Shown here one piece after another: positions 43,071 to 53,219 of a stretch of 64,000 nucleotides of DNA. The position numbers were made by a program, and so were the translations under genes. The stretch's first letter is position 1. Every line of letters begins with the position of its first letter. Source of the stretch: Parendozoicomonas callyspongiae. Lineage in GTDB: Bacteria > Pseudomonadota > Gammaproteobacteria > Pseudomonadales > Endozoicomonadaceae. The notes below the pieces were generated by a model. The model was not told where the DNA came from. It made no database searches and saw only the letters and a program-made list of their open reading frames with translations. Location of the stretch: positions 1-64,000 of the forward strand of contig NZ_JAMFLX010000025.1 in NCBI RefSeq assembly GCF_023502345.1. Direction: 5' to 3'.

Positions 43071-44861
43071 ATGTCTGATCTGTCACTCTGGTATGAACGG
43101 GAACTGTCGTGGTTCCGCAAGCATGCAGGCAAGTTTGCTGAAGATCATCCCGGTCTGGCCCGCAGCCTGGGGGTCAGTGATGAAGCAGTGGAAGATCCGG
43201 ATGTATCACGTCTGGTGGAATCCTTTGCACTGTTGAATGCCCGTTTGAGCTGTCAGCTTGATGAAGAGTTGCCACAGCTGACAGATTCTCTGCTGCGAAT
43301 GCTGTTTCCCCATTTCCTCCGGCCTCTGCCCTGTGTCGGGATGATGCAGATCAGGCCATCCGAAGATATTGGTTCCGTTCAGGAAATCCCCCGTGGCAGT
43401 ACTTTTCGGGCACGTATTGATGATGACAGGTTTTGTGATTTTCGCACCTGCAGCCCGCTACAGATGCTGCCGTTTGAACTGGCCGATGCCGAGGTGGAGC
43501 AAGCACCCTTTTCCCGACCGGCTCCGAGAAACTGCCATGATGTCGGCGTGATGCTGCGCCTGGATCTGGCCATGTGCGATAACAGTCTGCAGTTTCATTC
43601 TATTGGCCAGTTAAGCCGTCTTGATATTCATCTCAAAGGTGAACTGAACCTGACCCAGCGTCTCTATGACCAGCTGTTCAGTCAGGTTTGCTGTTTGTCT
43701 GTTTTTGATGATTCCGGTCTGTCGGTGGTGTTGCCTGATGTACATCTTGAACCGGTGTTAATGTCTGAGGATGAACGTGTCCTGCCCCTGTCGGGCAACA
43801 GCTTTTCAGGGTACCAGCTGTTGCTGGAATACCTGAACTACCAGAATGTTTTTCTCTCATTTCGCATTTCCGGTCTTGATAAGGTTCTTTCGCGTTTCTC
43901 CGGCAACAGGCTCTCTATCGGAATTTATCTGAAATCCATGCCGGTTGAACTGTCACGTTCTCTGTCGGCAGAAACCTTCCAGCTTGGCTGCGTGCCGGTG
44001 GTCAACCTGTTCCAGCGCAAGGGTGAACCGCTGAAAGTGGATCAGACCAGTCTGGGCTATCCGCTGGTTATTGATACCCGTTCTGCCAATGCCCAGCAGG
44101 TATTTTCGGTGGACAGTGTACTGGATATTTCCGGGCTCCGGCCTGAACCGGTTCCGGAAATCTATGGCCATAAATACTTTCGCAGAAGCAGTTATGAAAA
44201 GGGCTGTTTCTGGCATTACCTGCCGGCTGATTCCTCCCGCAGTGACAGCTGCCCCCATGGTGAACTGGCTCTGACAGATCTTAATCTGAATCCTGTCCAG
44301 CCATCACAGCATCAGCTGTCTCCGCGGTTGACATGCAGTAATGCTGATCAGCCACTGGAGCTGTCGCTGCTTCATGATCTGACCTGTCTGGAAAATATCG
44401 CCATACCGGCCACGCCCCGTATGATGGGCAAGGTCTCTCCCTGCTGGCAGCCGTCACTCTCCCAGGAAAATCGCTGGGTACTGCTGGCTCACCTGCAAAT
44501 GAACTTCGATACCTTACTGGGCGGAGAGGACCCGGCTGCAGAACTGCGCGAACTGCTTTCTCTTTACAATCTGAATGATCATGCCAGTCAGCGCCGCTGT
44601 ATTGAGGCGATTACAGCCATGGTGTCTGAAAAAGTTGTTGCTCCGCTGAAAGTCCATGGTCGGCAGTGCTATGTGCAGGGCACAGATATTACCCTGACAC
44701 TCGATGCTGCCCGTATCAGCGGGGTGTCACTGGTGCTGTTTATCCAGGTTCTGGACCGGATGATGGCTGGTTTTGCCGGTCACAACAGTTTTACCCGCTT
44801 AATGGTCTGCCTGAAAGGTGAACCGGGAGTCTTCTATCAATGTCCAAGACGCCACGGTTAA
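43071..44861 (+). CDS. tssF: TssF, T6SS baseplate protein
   Basis: About 596 residues from ATG 43071 (MSDLSLWYEREL); the ATG nine bases earlier is only one base from the AGAAGG site, so the later start fits better. 'YERELSWFRKHAGKFAEDHP' region, 'PDVSRLVESFALLNARL' and 'LLRMLFPHFLRPLP' in the first 90 residues identify TssF. It forms the baseplate wedge with TssG and TssE. Overlaps tssG by 22 bases. Confidence 0.95.
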   Translation: MSDLSLWYERELSWFRKHAGKFAEDHPGLARSLGVSDEAVEDPDVSRLVESFALLNARLSCQLDEELPQLTDSLLRMLFPHFLRPLPCVGMMQIRPSEDIGSVQEIPRGSTFRARIDDDRFCDFRTCSPLQMLPFELADAEVEQAPFSRPAPRNCHDVGVMLRLDLAMCDNSLQFHSIGQLSRLDIHLKGELNLTQRLYDQLFSQVCCLSVFDDSGLSVVLPDVHLEPVLMSEDERVLPLSGNSFSGYQLLLEYLNYQNVFLSFRISGLDKVLSRFSGNRLSIGIYLKSMPVELSRSLSAETFQLGCVPVVNLFQRKGEPLKVDQTSLGYPLVIDTRSANAQQVFSVDSVLDISGLRPEPVPEIYGHKYFRRSSYEKGCFWHYLPADSSRSDSCPHGELALTDLNLNPVQPSQHQLSPRLTCSNADQPLELSLLHDLTCLENIAIPATPRMMGKVSPCWQPSLSQENRWVLLAHLQMNFDTLLGGEDPAAELRELLSLYNLNDHASQRRCIEAITAMVSEKVVAPLKVHGRQCYVQGTDITLTLDAARISGVSLVLFIQVLDRMMAGFAGHNSFTRLMVCLKGEPGVFYQCPRRHG

Positions 44862-46015
44862 GCTTCAGCCAAGGCAGCAGGGGTCGCAGTAAGGGCCAAA
44901 GCAGCCTGCTGCATCGTCTTCAGAATCGCCCCGGAGACTGGCAGTTTGCCCAGGCTATCCGGGTATTGCTGCAATATAACCAGCAGGTGCCGGTTTCCCT
45001 GTCTCTGGTCAGTGACCCAGGTTATCGCTATACGCCATCTGAACTGACAGAGGTTCGGCGCACCGGCAATAGCTGGACTCTGTCGGTTACCCTGCCAAGT
45101 CTGTCAGGTATCCAGGGTGTGCTTCCCTATGGTTACCAGGATCGGGCTCATCAGCTGCGGGTTGGAGAGGACGACAGTGGTCTTCAGGATTTCTATGAAA
45201 TTTTCAACCAGCGCCTATTGCTGAACAGTTACAGGGTTGCCACGCGCAACAGGCTGACCTGTCGGTTTGAAGAGGATGTCAGAAATCGCCGGTCACGGGA
45301 AAAGCGCTATGGGCAAACCGGGCTGACAGTTGCCGAACGCATCTGTGCCCTGGCAGGTGTACCGCGCCCAAGATCACTGCCAGCTGATCATATCGCCCGC
45401 TACATCGGACTGCTCGGTCAGAAGACCAGTTCACCTGCTCTGTTGCAACAGGTGCTCAGGGATTACTTCGAGCTGCCGGTGGCGGTGAAAACCTCCCCCT
45501 TACGGCGTCACCGCATGGACGATGAGTGCCGAACATCGCTGTCGTCCTGGCGAACGGATACCAACACTCTCGGAAATGGTGCGCTTCTTGGGTGCCATAC
45601 CTGGATGCCGGGCAGCAAACTCGAAGTGCTGTTTCAGGTTGACAGCCGTGAGCAGAAGCAGCAGCTGGAACAGGATAAGCAGATGACCAGACAGGTTCGT
45701 GAAATCTGCAACCTGTTTCTGGGGCACAGGGTCGATGTTGACCTTCGACTTCAATGTCATTCCGCACTTTTACCAAGACCACAGCTTTCAATCAACCGAA
45801 GCAGGGCGGTTCAGCTTGGGCCGCGTCACAGCCTGCAATCCGGAAGAAAACCTCAGGCCCAGGTAGTGATGACTCTGGGCAGCAGGATGAAAACCAATTC
45901 TCGCACCAATTCTCGCACTAATGCGAACACCAATGCGAACACCAATGCGAACACCAATGCGAACACCAATGCGAACACCAATGCGAACACCAATAAGAAG
46001 GATATAGGGCGCTGA
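44840..46015 (+). CDS. tssG: TssG, T6SS baseplate protein with a repeat tail
   Basis: 391 residues; about 335 are usual for the family. 'LHRLQNRPGDWQFAQAIRVL' (24-43), 'GIQGVLPYGYQD' (92-103), 'DFYEIFNQRLL' (115-125) and 'RYIGLLGQKTSSP' are family landmarks. The C-terminal 40 residues are Asn/Thr/Ala-rich tetrapeptide repeats (N-A-N-T and N-S-R-T), encoded by eight 12-bp units, ending just before the stop. tssH begins one base after the stop. Confidence 0.93.
   Translation: MSKTPRLSFSQGSRGRSKGQSSLLHRLQNRPGDWQFAQAIRVLLQYNQQVPVSLSLVSDPGYRYTPSELTEVRRTGNSWTLSVTLPSLSGIQGVLPYGYQDRAHQLRVGEDDSGLQDFYEIFNQRLLLNSYRVATRNRLTCRFEEDVRNRRSREKRYGQTGLTVAERICALAGVPRPRSLPADHIARYIGLLGQKTSSPALLQQVLRDYFELPVAVKTSPLRRHRMDDECRTSLSSWRTDTNTLGNGALLGCHTWMPGSKLEVLFQVDSREQKQQLEQDKQMTRQVREICNLFLGHRVDVDLRLQCHSALLPRPQLSINRSRAVQLGPRHSLQSGRKPQAQVVMTLGSRMKTNSRTNSRTNANTNANTNANTNANTNANTNANTNKKDIGR
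45896..45991 (+). repeat. 12-bp tandem repeat (eight copies) at the end of tssG
   Basis: Two units AATTCTCGCACC/T (45896, 45908) then six identical AATGCGAACACC units (45920-45991). In frame with tssG. Confidence 0.97.
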
Positions 46016-46016
46016 T

Positions 46017-48659
46017 ATGCAGCAGGAACTGAAACAACTGATCGAACGACTGACACCGGAACTATTGACTTCGCTGGAGTCAGCCGCTGCAGACTGCGCC
46101 GGGCGTGGGCACCGTACCGTAGAGATTGAGCACTGGCTCTGGCAGCTGATCTCCCAGGGTACCCGAGGCTTTGCTGTTGTAGAAGGGCAGTTTGGTCTGG
46201 ACCGTGGGCGGATGGTTGAAGATCTGGAACAGCGTCTTGACCGCCTGGAACGTGGACATGAAGGCGCACCTGCGCTGGCATCCAATCTTGTGGCACTGAT
46301 GCAGGATGCCTGGGTAGCCGCATCCCTGAATGCTGGGCAGAGCCAGATTCATATGCCCCATCTGCTGCTGGCGCTGATCAATCGTGAAGCCTTTATGCTG
46401 GTTTCTACACCGCTGACAGAAGAGCTGAGAAAGTTGTCCAGGGAAACCCTGCAGTCTCTGGGACAGGAGCCAGAAAAGGCAGAAAGCGGTGATATTCCTG
46501 CTGCCCAGGTCACTGCCGCTCTTGATAAGTACACCCATAACCTGACTGCCCAGGCCGCTGCCGGTGAGATCGACCCGATCAGTGGCCGTCAGGATGAAAT
46601 ACGGCAGATGATTGATATTCTGTCACGCCGTCGTCAGAACAACCCGATCCTTGTGGGTGATCCCGGTGTCGGCAAAACCGCAGTTGTGGAAGGTCTGGCC
46701 CAGAGCATGTTTGATGGCGAAGTGCCGGATAACCTGAAAGGGGTTGAACTGCGTATTCTTGATCTTTCTCTGCTGCAGGCCGGTGCCAGCATAAAGGGTG
46801 AATTTGAAAAGCGTCTGCAGGATGTCATCAACGAAGTTCAAAGCTCAGCCACGCCGATTATCCTGTTTATTGATGAAGCACACACACTGATTGGTGCTGG
46901 TGGTGCAGCTGGTCAGAATGATGCCGCCAACCTGCTCAAGCCTGCCCTGGCCCGTGGTGAACTGCGCACAATTGCCGCAACAACATGGGCGGAATACAAG
47001 AAATATTTCGAAAGTGATGCGGCACTGACCCGCCGGTTCCAGGTGGTTAAGGTACCTGAGCCTGGTGAAGAAGATGCCATTGCCATGGTGCGAGGTGTGG
47101 TGAAGTCTCTTTCTGCCCACCATGGAGTGCGGGTTGTGGATGCAGCCGTGGAAGCTGCAGTAAAACTCTCTGTCCGCTACCTGCCTGAACGTCAGTTGCC
47201 TGATAAGGCGATCAGCCTGCTGGATACTGCCTGTTCCCGTGTCGGATTGTCTGTGCGCGCGACTCCTGAAGCGATTAACCGTCTGCTGCAGAAGCAGCGC
47301 TACCTGCAACAGGAACAGGAAGCTCTGTCCCATGAGTGGTCAGCTGGTGATCAGCATCAACAGCGTCTGGCTGATGTGAAGCAGGAGCTTGAAGATATTG
47401 TTGTAGAACTCAGCAATCTGGAAGCCCGCTGGACCAAGGAAAAGGCACTGGCGGAACGTATCCAGCAGATATCCAGATCTTTCGATGAGCAGTTCCGTCA
47501 GGCGCGTGCTGAGGCGGGTTGTGGAAAAGTTCAATACCAGCCTGACGCGGACAAAGCTGGCGAGTTGCAGCTGCTTCAGGATGAGTTACGCCAGATCCAG
47601 GGCGAGAAGCCCATGGTTAAACCGCTGGTTGATGACCAGTCCATTGCCCAGGTGATCGAGAGCTGGACCGGGATTCCGGCAGGCAACATGATTGCCGATG
47701 AAACCCGCCGTCTGCTGGCTCTGGAAGAGAAACTGAGTGAGCGGGTGATTGGCCAGAAGATGGCGATTGATGCCATCAGTGAAGCGATTCGTATCAATCG
47801 CACCGGTCTGGGCGACAACCGACGTCCCATGGGCGTGTTCCTGATGTGCGGCCCATCCGGTGTTGGTAAAACAGAAACAGCCCTGGCACTGGCGGATCAA
47901 CTGTTCGGCGGTGAGCAGAACCTGACCGTTATCAATATGACCGAGTTCAAGGAAGAGCATAAGGTTTCCATGCTTCTTGGTGCTCCGGCCGGTTATGTGG
48001 GATATGGTGAAGGCGGTGTGCTTACCGAAGCTGTTCGTCGTAAGCCTCACTCCATTCTGCTTCTGGATGAGATGGAAAAAGCACACCCCGGCGTGCACGA
48101 CATCTTCTATCAGATTTTCGACAAGGGTCGTATCTCCGACAGTGCCGGGCAGGAAGTCGATTTCCGCAACACCCTGATTATCATGACCTCCAATGCCGCA
48201 GACTTTGCTATCTGTGATTCTGTTGATGCGCGTCGTGGGAAAGGAGCAGGCGAGAAAGCTGAAGGTAATATCGAGTACAACGATATTATGGGCGATATTC
48301 AGGACGAACTTCTGAACTACTTTAAACCGGCTTTCCTTGGCCGAACCCATGTTGTTCCTTATCTGCCACTGTCAATTGAAGAGATGAAGTGCATCTGTCG
48401 TATCTCTCTCAACCGTATAAGGAAGAACATCACCGAGAAGTACCAGGCTGAGTTTGAGGTTGATGATAACGCTCTCGAACAGCTGGTGTTGTGGAATAAC
48501 AGCCCGCATACCGGAGCCCGGGCCATTGAGCAGATTATCAACCGTAAGCTGATGCCCCAGCTGGCCAGAGAGTGCCTGCTGAGAACCAGCAGCGGTGAGG
48601 AAATTCGCCATATTCGTGTAGAGATTGACAATCAGGAGCTGGCGATTGCAATCAGCTAA
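46017..48659 (+). CDS. tssH: TssH/ClpV, T6SS sheath-recycling AAA+ ATPase
   Basis: 880 residues. Clp-type N-domain (about 10-150), AAA-1 with Walker A GDPGVGKT near 213-220 and Walker B 'ILFIDEAHTL' near 282-291, a shortened coiled-coil middle domain (about 420-510), and AAA-2 with Walker A GPSGVGKT near 613-620 and 'SILLLDEMEKAHPG' near 678-691. It disassembles contracted TssB/C sheaths. No ClpP-binding loop was looked for. In the operon directly after tssG. Confidence 0.96.
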   Translation: MQQELKQLIERLTPELLTSLESAAADCAGRGHRTVEIEHWLWQLISQGTRGFAVVEGQFGLDRGRMVEDLEQRLDRLERGHEGAPALASNLVALMQDAWVAASLNAGQSQIHMPHLLLALINREAFMLVSTPLTEELRKLSRETLQSLGQEPEKAESGDIPAAQVTAALDKYTHNLTAQAAAGEIDPISGRQDEIRQMIDILSRRRQNNPILVGDPGVGKTAVVEGLAQSMFDGEVPDNLKGVELRILDLSLLQAGASIKGEFEKRLQDVINEVQSSATPIILFIDEAHTLIGAGGAAGQNDAANLLKPALARGELRTIAATTWAEYKKYFESDAALTRRFQVVKVPEPGEEDAIAMVRGVVKSLSAHHGVRVVDAAVEAAVKLSVRYLPERQLPDKAISLLDTACSRVGLSVRATPEAINRLLQKQRYLQQEQEALSHEWSAGDQHQQRLADVKQELEDIVVELSNLEARWTKEKALAERIQQISRSFDEQFRQARAEAGCGKVQYQPDADKAGELQLLQDELRQIQGEKPMVKPLVDDQSIAQVIESWTGIPAGNMIADETRRLLALEEKLSERVIGQKMAIDAISEAIRINRTGLGDNRRPMGVFLMCGPSGVGKTETALALADQLFGGEQNLTVINMTEFKEEHKVSMLLGAPAGYVGYGEGGVLTEAVRRKPHSILLLDEMEKAHPGVHDIFYQIFDKGRISDSAGQEVDFRNTLIIMTSNAADFAICDSVDARRGKGAGEKAEGNIEYNDIMGDIQDELLNYFKPAFLGRTHVVPYLPLSIEEMKCICRISLNRIRKNITEKYQAEFEVDDNALEQLVLWNNSPHTGARAIEQIINRKLMPQLARECLLRTSSGEEIRHIRVEIDNQELAIAIS

Positions 48660-51066
48660 GTCCGATCCTTTGCCAAACCAACCCGCTCGCCGGTCTTCCG
48701 GCCTGCGGGTGTTCGGCAGTGCCTTGATTTCCATCCTGACTCTGTTGCTGCTGGTCTATGCAGGATACGGAGAAACCCTGCTGACCTATAAAAAGTTGGA
48801 GCAGGAACAGGCCAGCGCCCAGGCTGGCCTGGTGCAGTCTTCTATCGAGAGTGCTCTGCAGAGTGGTATCCCTCTTTCAGATATTTCCGGTATTGACCGC
48901 CTTGTGCAGTCAACATTGCTGTCGCTGCCTGCGGTGAGCGGTGTTACCGTTCTTGATACGGCCGGTCGACAGGTCTATCCACGCAGCTTTGAAAATGCCC
49001 TGCTGGATATCAGCACCATGTCGAGTATGCAGTCGCATACCATGACCGAAGATGAGCAGGTTATTGAAATCAACCTGCCGCTGAAGAGTCGTCTGGAAAC
49101 AGAAGGATTTCTGCAGATTGCGCTGTCTAAACCTTATATTGAGCAGACAGTTCAGCAGATTTTTACCCCGCTGTTTATTATCGCCATGGTTCTTGCCGGC
49201 CTTGCATTGCCGGCAACATGGCTGCTGGCCCGCAGTCCATTAACACGTTTCTGGCAGGAGCAGGGCTGGTTTACCTTTTCCTTCACGGCAATGAGCCTGG
49301 TGCTGGTTATGGTGTTAACCGGTCTTTATATCCAGAGTGCCGGGCACCGGGTTGAACAGGTCAATGATTCCCTTGTCGCACGTCTCTCCATTGCCGACAG
49401 TCACGGAATTCCACTGCATCTGTTAAGTGGTATTGACTCCCTGCTGCAGGAGTACCAGGTGCTTAATCCGGAACTGGAAACAGTCACTCTCAGCCAGAAT
49501 GGTTTTGTTCAGTACAGTTCCGATCCCGAGTTGCTTTACAGTCAGCCGGTGCGTGATTTCTACCAGCTTTCCGATAGCTCAGTGTTATCCAACAGTGGTC
49601 TGAGGCTGACCACAACCATGCCATTTTCCCAGGTTGTATTTCAGGTTCTTCGTGCAGGTAAGAACTTTGCCATTCTTTATCTGACCACGCTGCTGCTCTC
49701 TTTACTGTTTAACCGCCTGGTAAGGCAACCCGGCCGCAAGCAGGCAGCGCGTAATGGCACACTGGCGGATCGCTCTCTGGAGATTTTACGGCCCCTGTTT
49801 TTTATTGCGGTGTTTATGGAATCTCTCCATACCGCGCTGTTGCCAGAACTTTTAAATAAAGCTGCAACCAGTGCCGGTCTGGGAACAGGGCTGACATCAA
49901 CCCTGTTTATGCTCTACTTCCTGAGTTTTGCACTAACCCTGCTTCCCGGTAACCGGCTTTGTAAAAGTCTGGGTAATCGTAAGGTTATGCTGGTGGGCTT
50001 TGTAATGGCCGCTGCTGGCTCCTTCTCTCTGGCCTTTGGTTTCTCCGGTTCATCAACACTTTCACCAACATTGGGATTAGTTATCTTTGCCCGCGTTCTG
50101 GCCGGTATCGGGCAAAGCCTGCTGATGGTGGCGGTACAGAATGAGATTCTTGCCAATACCAATATCAGCAACAGAACATCAGGTGCCTCCATTATTGTCA
50201 GCAGTTTTAATGGCGGCTTTATTTGCGGAACTGCACTGGGGGCTCTGCTGGCCAGCTATGTCGGCGCGACCGGGGTGTTTATTATCAGTGGCCTGTCTGG
50301 AATATTTGCATTGCTCCTGGCGGTACTGATGGTAACAACGGGCGTGGGTTCTGCCGGTTCAGAACCAAACAACATTGCCGGAGAGATGCAAAAGATGAAA
50401 GCCCTGCTTAAGCACCGGGATTTTCTCGGCACCATGCTCTGCATTGGTATACCTGCCAAAGCCACGCTGACAGGAATCGTGACTTTCGCCCTGCCACTGG
50501 TTATGACCCAGGCTGGTTTTGCCAGCGAGGATATCGGCCAGATCATTATCTGCTATGCCATCGCAGTGCTGCTGGCAACGCGAGTGCTTGCTCCGCGCAT
50601 TGACCGTCATGGCAATACACGTTCAGTCCTGGTTTCGGCCATGCTGTTCTCCGGTATTGCCGTTCTTGTCACTGCGGGTGGGTTGTTACTGGCTGCGGAA
50701 GAAGGACAGCGTCTGCCCGGTGCGCTGACAATGCTGGCCGGTGTGTTTCTGCTGGGGCTTTCCCATGGTGGGATTAATGCCCCAGTGGTCAGTCATGTGA
50801 CATCCGTTGTTGATGATAAAACGGCCAGTCAGCAATCGACTGTAACCTTTTACCGTTTTCTGGAACGTTTTGGCCATGTGCTTGGGCCGCTGCTGGTAGG
50901 ACAGATTTTGATTCTGGCAGCCTCCGGGCAGCAGGCGCTGTTATGGCTGGCTATTGGCTTAATGATGCTGGCATTGATGTTTTATTTGCTATCCCGTTCA
51001 ACTCAGCCCGAGGATAGACCAGTGGATAAAGGTGGGCTGGGTTCAAAGGTTAAGGAGGCGCAATGA
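48646..51066 (+). CDS. Sensor-domain plus MFS transporter fusion in T6SS operon
   Basis: About 806 residues. The frame opens at TTG 48625; TTG 48646 has CAGGAG nine bases upstream and is preferred, still overlapping tssH. Residues (counted from the long form): membrane helix 28-48, an outside domain 49-172, two helices 173-236, a second outside domain 237-340, a helix 345-365, then a 10-12-helix MFS domain (385-800) with 'GNRLCKSLGNRKVML' as the loop 2-3 motif and 'RVLAGIGQSLLMVAVQ' in helix 4. The two outside domains both carry 'ISGIDRLVQ'/'LSGIDSLLQ' and look like a duplicated sensor (Cache-like) unit. The stop overlaps vgrG (ATGA). This is not a standard T6SS component; substrate unknown. 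Confidence 0.82.
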   Translation: MQSAKSDPLPNQPARRSSGLRVFGSALISILTLLLLVYAGYGETLLTYKKLEQEQASAQAGLVQSSIESALQSGIPLSDISGIDRLVQSTLLSLPAVSGVTVLDTAGRQVYPRSFENALLDISTMSSMQSHTMTEDEQVIEINLPLKSRLETEGFLQIALSKPYIEQTVQQIFTPLFIIAMVLAGLALPATWLLARSPLTRFWQEQGWFTFSFTAMSLVLVMVLTGLYIQSAGHRVEQVNDSLVARLSIADSHGIPLHLLSGIDSLLQEYQVLNPELETVTLSQNGFVQYSSDPELLYSQPVRDFYQLSDSSVLSNSGLRLTTTMPFSQVVFQVLRAGKNFAILYLTTLLLSLLFNRLVRQPGRKQAARNGTLADRSLEILRPLFFIAVFMESLHTALLPELLNKAATSAGLGTGLTSTLFMLYFLSFALTLLPGNRLCKSLGNRKVMLVGFVMAAAGSFSLAFGFSGSSTLSPTLGLVIFARVLAGIGQSLLMVAVQNEILANTNISNRTSGASIIVSSFNGGFICGTALGALLASYVGATGVFIISGLSGIFALLLAVLMVTTGVGSAGSEPNNIAGEMQKMKALLKHRDFLGTMLCIGIPAKATLTGIVTFALPLVMTQAGFASEDIGQIIICYAIAVLLATRVLAPRIDRHGNTRSVLVSAMLFSGIAVLVTAGGLLLAAEEGQRLPGALTMLAGVFLLGLSHGGINAPVVSHVTSVVDDKTASQQSTVTFYRFLERFGHVLGPLLVGQILILAASGQQALLWLAIGLMMLALMFYLLSRSTQPEDRPVDKGGLGSKVKEAQ

Positions 51067-53219
51067 GCGGATTGGATTATGATCCAGGTAAGCGTCCACT
51101 GACCGTTATTACTGAAAGTGGTGATGAGTGGATTGCCACCCGCATGGAAAGCAGTGACCGGGTGGACGGTCTGTATGAGCACCGGGTCTGGTTTATGGCC
51201 CGCAAGCTTGATCCCCAGAAACAGCTGGGAACCGGAATCAGCGTGACCTACCGGCCGGAAATGGCCAGCAGTAAAAGCAAAGAGCGCTGCTTTCATGGAA
51301 TCTGTGTCGAGATTCGCAAGACGGGTGTCCTCCAGAGTCGTGGCTATGATCAGTATTGTGCAGTGCTGGTGCCCTGGTTCTGGCTGCTTCAGCACCGGAC
51401 TCACTGCCGGGTTTTTCAGCAGCAGAAAGCCAGCGAGATAATCAAGACCCTGGCTGGTGAACATAGCTTCAGCGGGCAGCTGGACCTGGCTGCCAGTGGT
51501 GATAAAGCGCGGGAGTACTGTGTTCAGTTTAACGAGACCGATCTCGACTTTATCACCCGCCTGATGAATGAAGAGGGCTGGCACTATCACTTCCAGCAGA
51601 AGAAAGGTGATCACACACTCACCATTGGCAATGACAATGGTTGCTTCGCCAAGGTGGATGAAAGTGATATCGAATACTTTGCAGAAAGCACCAGGCGTGA
51701 ATGGGCCATTACCGACTGGCAGCATAACTATTCGCTTGGAGCCGGAAGTGTGCAGACCGGTGACTACAGTTACGAGCTGGCGGAAGCCATGCCAGGGAAC
51801 AAGGTCAACAGTTCCCTTGGTATAAAAGCCCAGAAATCACTGCAGCATTATTTCTACCCCGGTCGTTACAGCGAGAAAAGTGCCGGAACTGATATTGCCA
51901 CCAATGCCATTGAAGGTTTCGACAGCCGTTCCAGCCAGGTTGAAGGCGGCAGCAGTCTGAGTGGCTTTTATGCCGGTGGCTGCTTCAAGCTGGAAAGCCA
52001 TCCTGAGGCCAGTGAGAAAGGTGAGTACCTGCTTCTGGAAGTGGTGCATGAATTCTCTGCGGAAGAGACCGGTAATGAGCTGCATTACCGTAACCGCTTC
52101 CGTTGTATTCCCGCTGATGTCGATTATCGTCCGCTGCCCCATTTTGAGAAACCAAAGATTCTGGGGCTGCAGAGTGCGCTGGTCACCGGGCCGTCATCCG
52201 AAGAAATTCATATGGATGACTATAACCGTATCAAGGTGCAGTTCCACTGGGATACGGAAGGCAAGGGTGATGACAGTTCCTCATGCTGGGTGCGGGTTGC
52301 CCAGCATATGGCCGGCAACAGTTTCGGCATCCAGTTTGTCCCCAGGGTTGGCGACGAAGTGCTGGTGAGCTTTCTCGACAGTGATCCTGACCGCCCCCTT
52401 ATCGTCGGTTCCGTTTATAACGAAACCCATAAGCCACCTTATGAAACACCCACCAGTTACGGGATGAAGCTGCAATCTTCACCCAAGGGGGGAGCTGATA
52501 CCTTCAACGAGCTGCGTTTCGACTGCAAGAAAGATGAAGAGCAGATCTTTATGCAGGCGGAGAAGGATCTGGTGATTGAGGTCAAGAATGACCGCAATGA
52601 AACCATTATCGGCAATCTGACTGAAGAGATTCAGAAGATCGTCACCCGAACGGTTAAGGAAGACGACAACCTGACCGTTGAAGGTGAACAGAAAATCACG
52701 GTCACCAAGAATATTACCGCTGCTACAGATGCTGATTATGAGCTGACGACCAAGGGCAACTATACCCAGAACACCGATGGTGATCTGGCAACCACGGTGA
52801 AAGGAAAGACAGCCGTTGACAGCACTGGCGATATTGCTCTCGAAAGCAAGGGCAATATCAATAGCAAGGCCACCAACACGATTACGTTGGATGGTGCCAG
52901 TATCAAGGAGACAGGAAAGCAGGCTATTGATCTGGAAGTGGGTGCCAGCAAAATTTCTCTGTCGCCTTCAGGTATCGAACTGAGCTGTGGCCCCAGCACG
53001 ATCAAGCTGTCTGCCAGTGGAGTTGAGATTTCCGGTATGCAGTTCAAGGCTGAAGGACAGGTGCAGGCAGAGTTAAAAAGTGGTGTGGCCTGTACCGTGG
53101 AAGGCACGGTGAAAACAGATATCAAGGGCACCATGGTCGGCATTCAGGGTAATGCCATGACCCAGGTAAAGGCCGGGGCCATGGTCGAGATTCAGGGCGC
53201 GATTGCGAAGATAAACTGA
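51063..53219 (+). CDS. tssI: VgrG, T6SS spike protein
   Basis: 718 residues. gp27-like N-terminal part ('FNETDLDFITRLMNEEGWHYHF' region near 159-180), gp5-like OB part ('DYNRIKVQFHWD' near 381-392, 'SFGIQFVPRVGDEVLVSFLDSDPDRPLIVGSVYN' region near 420-455), then a DUF2345-like beta-helix of repeated 'D-x-x-x-x-x-K-G-x' (about 510-718) forming the needle. No enzymatic extension after the needle, so cargo is probably carried by PAAR or adaptor proteins encoded next. Confidence 0.96.
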   Translation: MSGLDYDPGKRPLTVITESGDEWIATRMESSDRVDGLYEHRVWFMARKLDPQKQLGTGISVTYRPEMASSKSKERCFHGICVEIRKTGVLQSRGYDQYCAVLVPWFWLLQHRTHCRVFQQQKASEIIKTLAGEHSFSGQLDLAASGDKAREYCVQFNETDLDFITRLMNEEGWHYHFQQKKGDHTLTIGNDNGCFAKVDESDIEYFAESTRREWAITDWQHNYSLGAGSVQTGDYSYELAEAMPGNKVNSSLGIKAQKSLQHYFYPGRYSEKSAGTDIATNAIEGFDSRSSQVEGGSSLSGFYAGGCFKLESHPEASEKGEYLLLEVVHEFSAEETGNELHYRNRFRCIPADVDYRPLPHFEKPKILGLQSALVTGPSSEEIHMDDYNRIKVQFHWDTEGKGDDSSSCWVRVAQHMAGNSFGIQFVPRVGDEVLVSFLDSDPDRPLIVGSVYNETHKPPYETPTSYGMKLQSSPKGGADTFNELRFDCKKDEEQIFMQAEKDLVIEVKNDRNETIIGNLTEEIQKIVTRTVKEDDNLTVEGEQKITVTKNITAATDADYELTTKGNYTQNTDGDLATTVKGKTAVDSTGDIALESKGNINSKATNTITLDGASIKETGKQAIDLEVGASKISLSPSGIELSCGPSTIKLSASGVEISGMQFKAEGQVQAELKSGVACTVEGTVKTDIKGTMVGIQGNAMTQVKAGAMVEIQGAIAKIN

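Noticed and set aside
45788-46323. Long minus-strand frames across the tssG repeat
   Set aside because: Antisense to tssG and tssH; the repetitive peptide arises from the tandem repeat alone.
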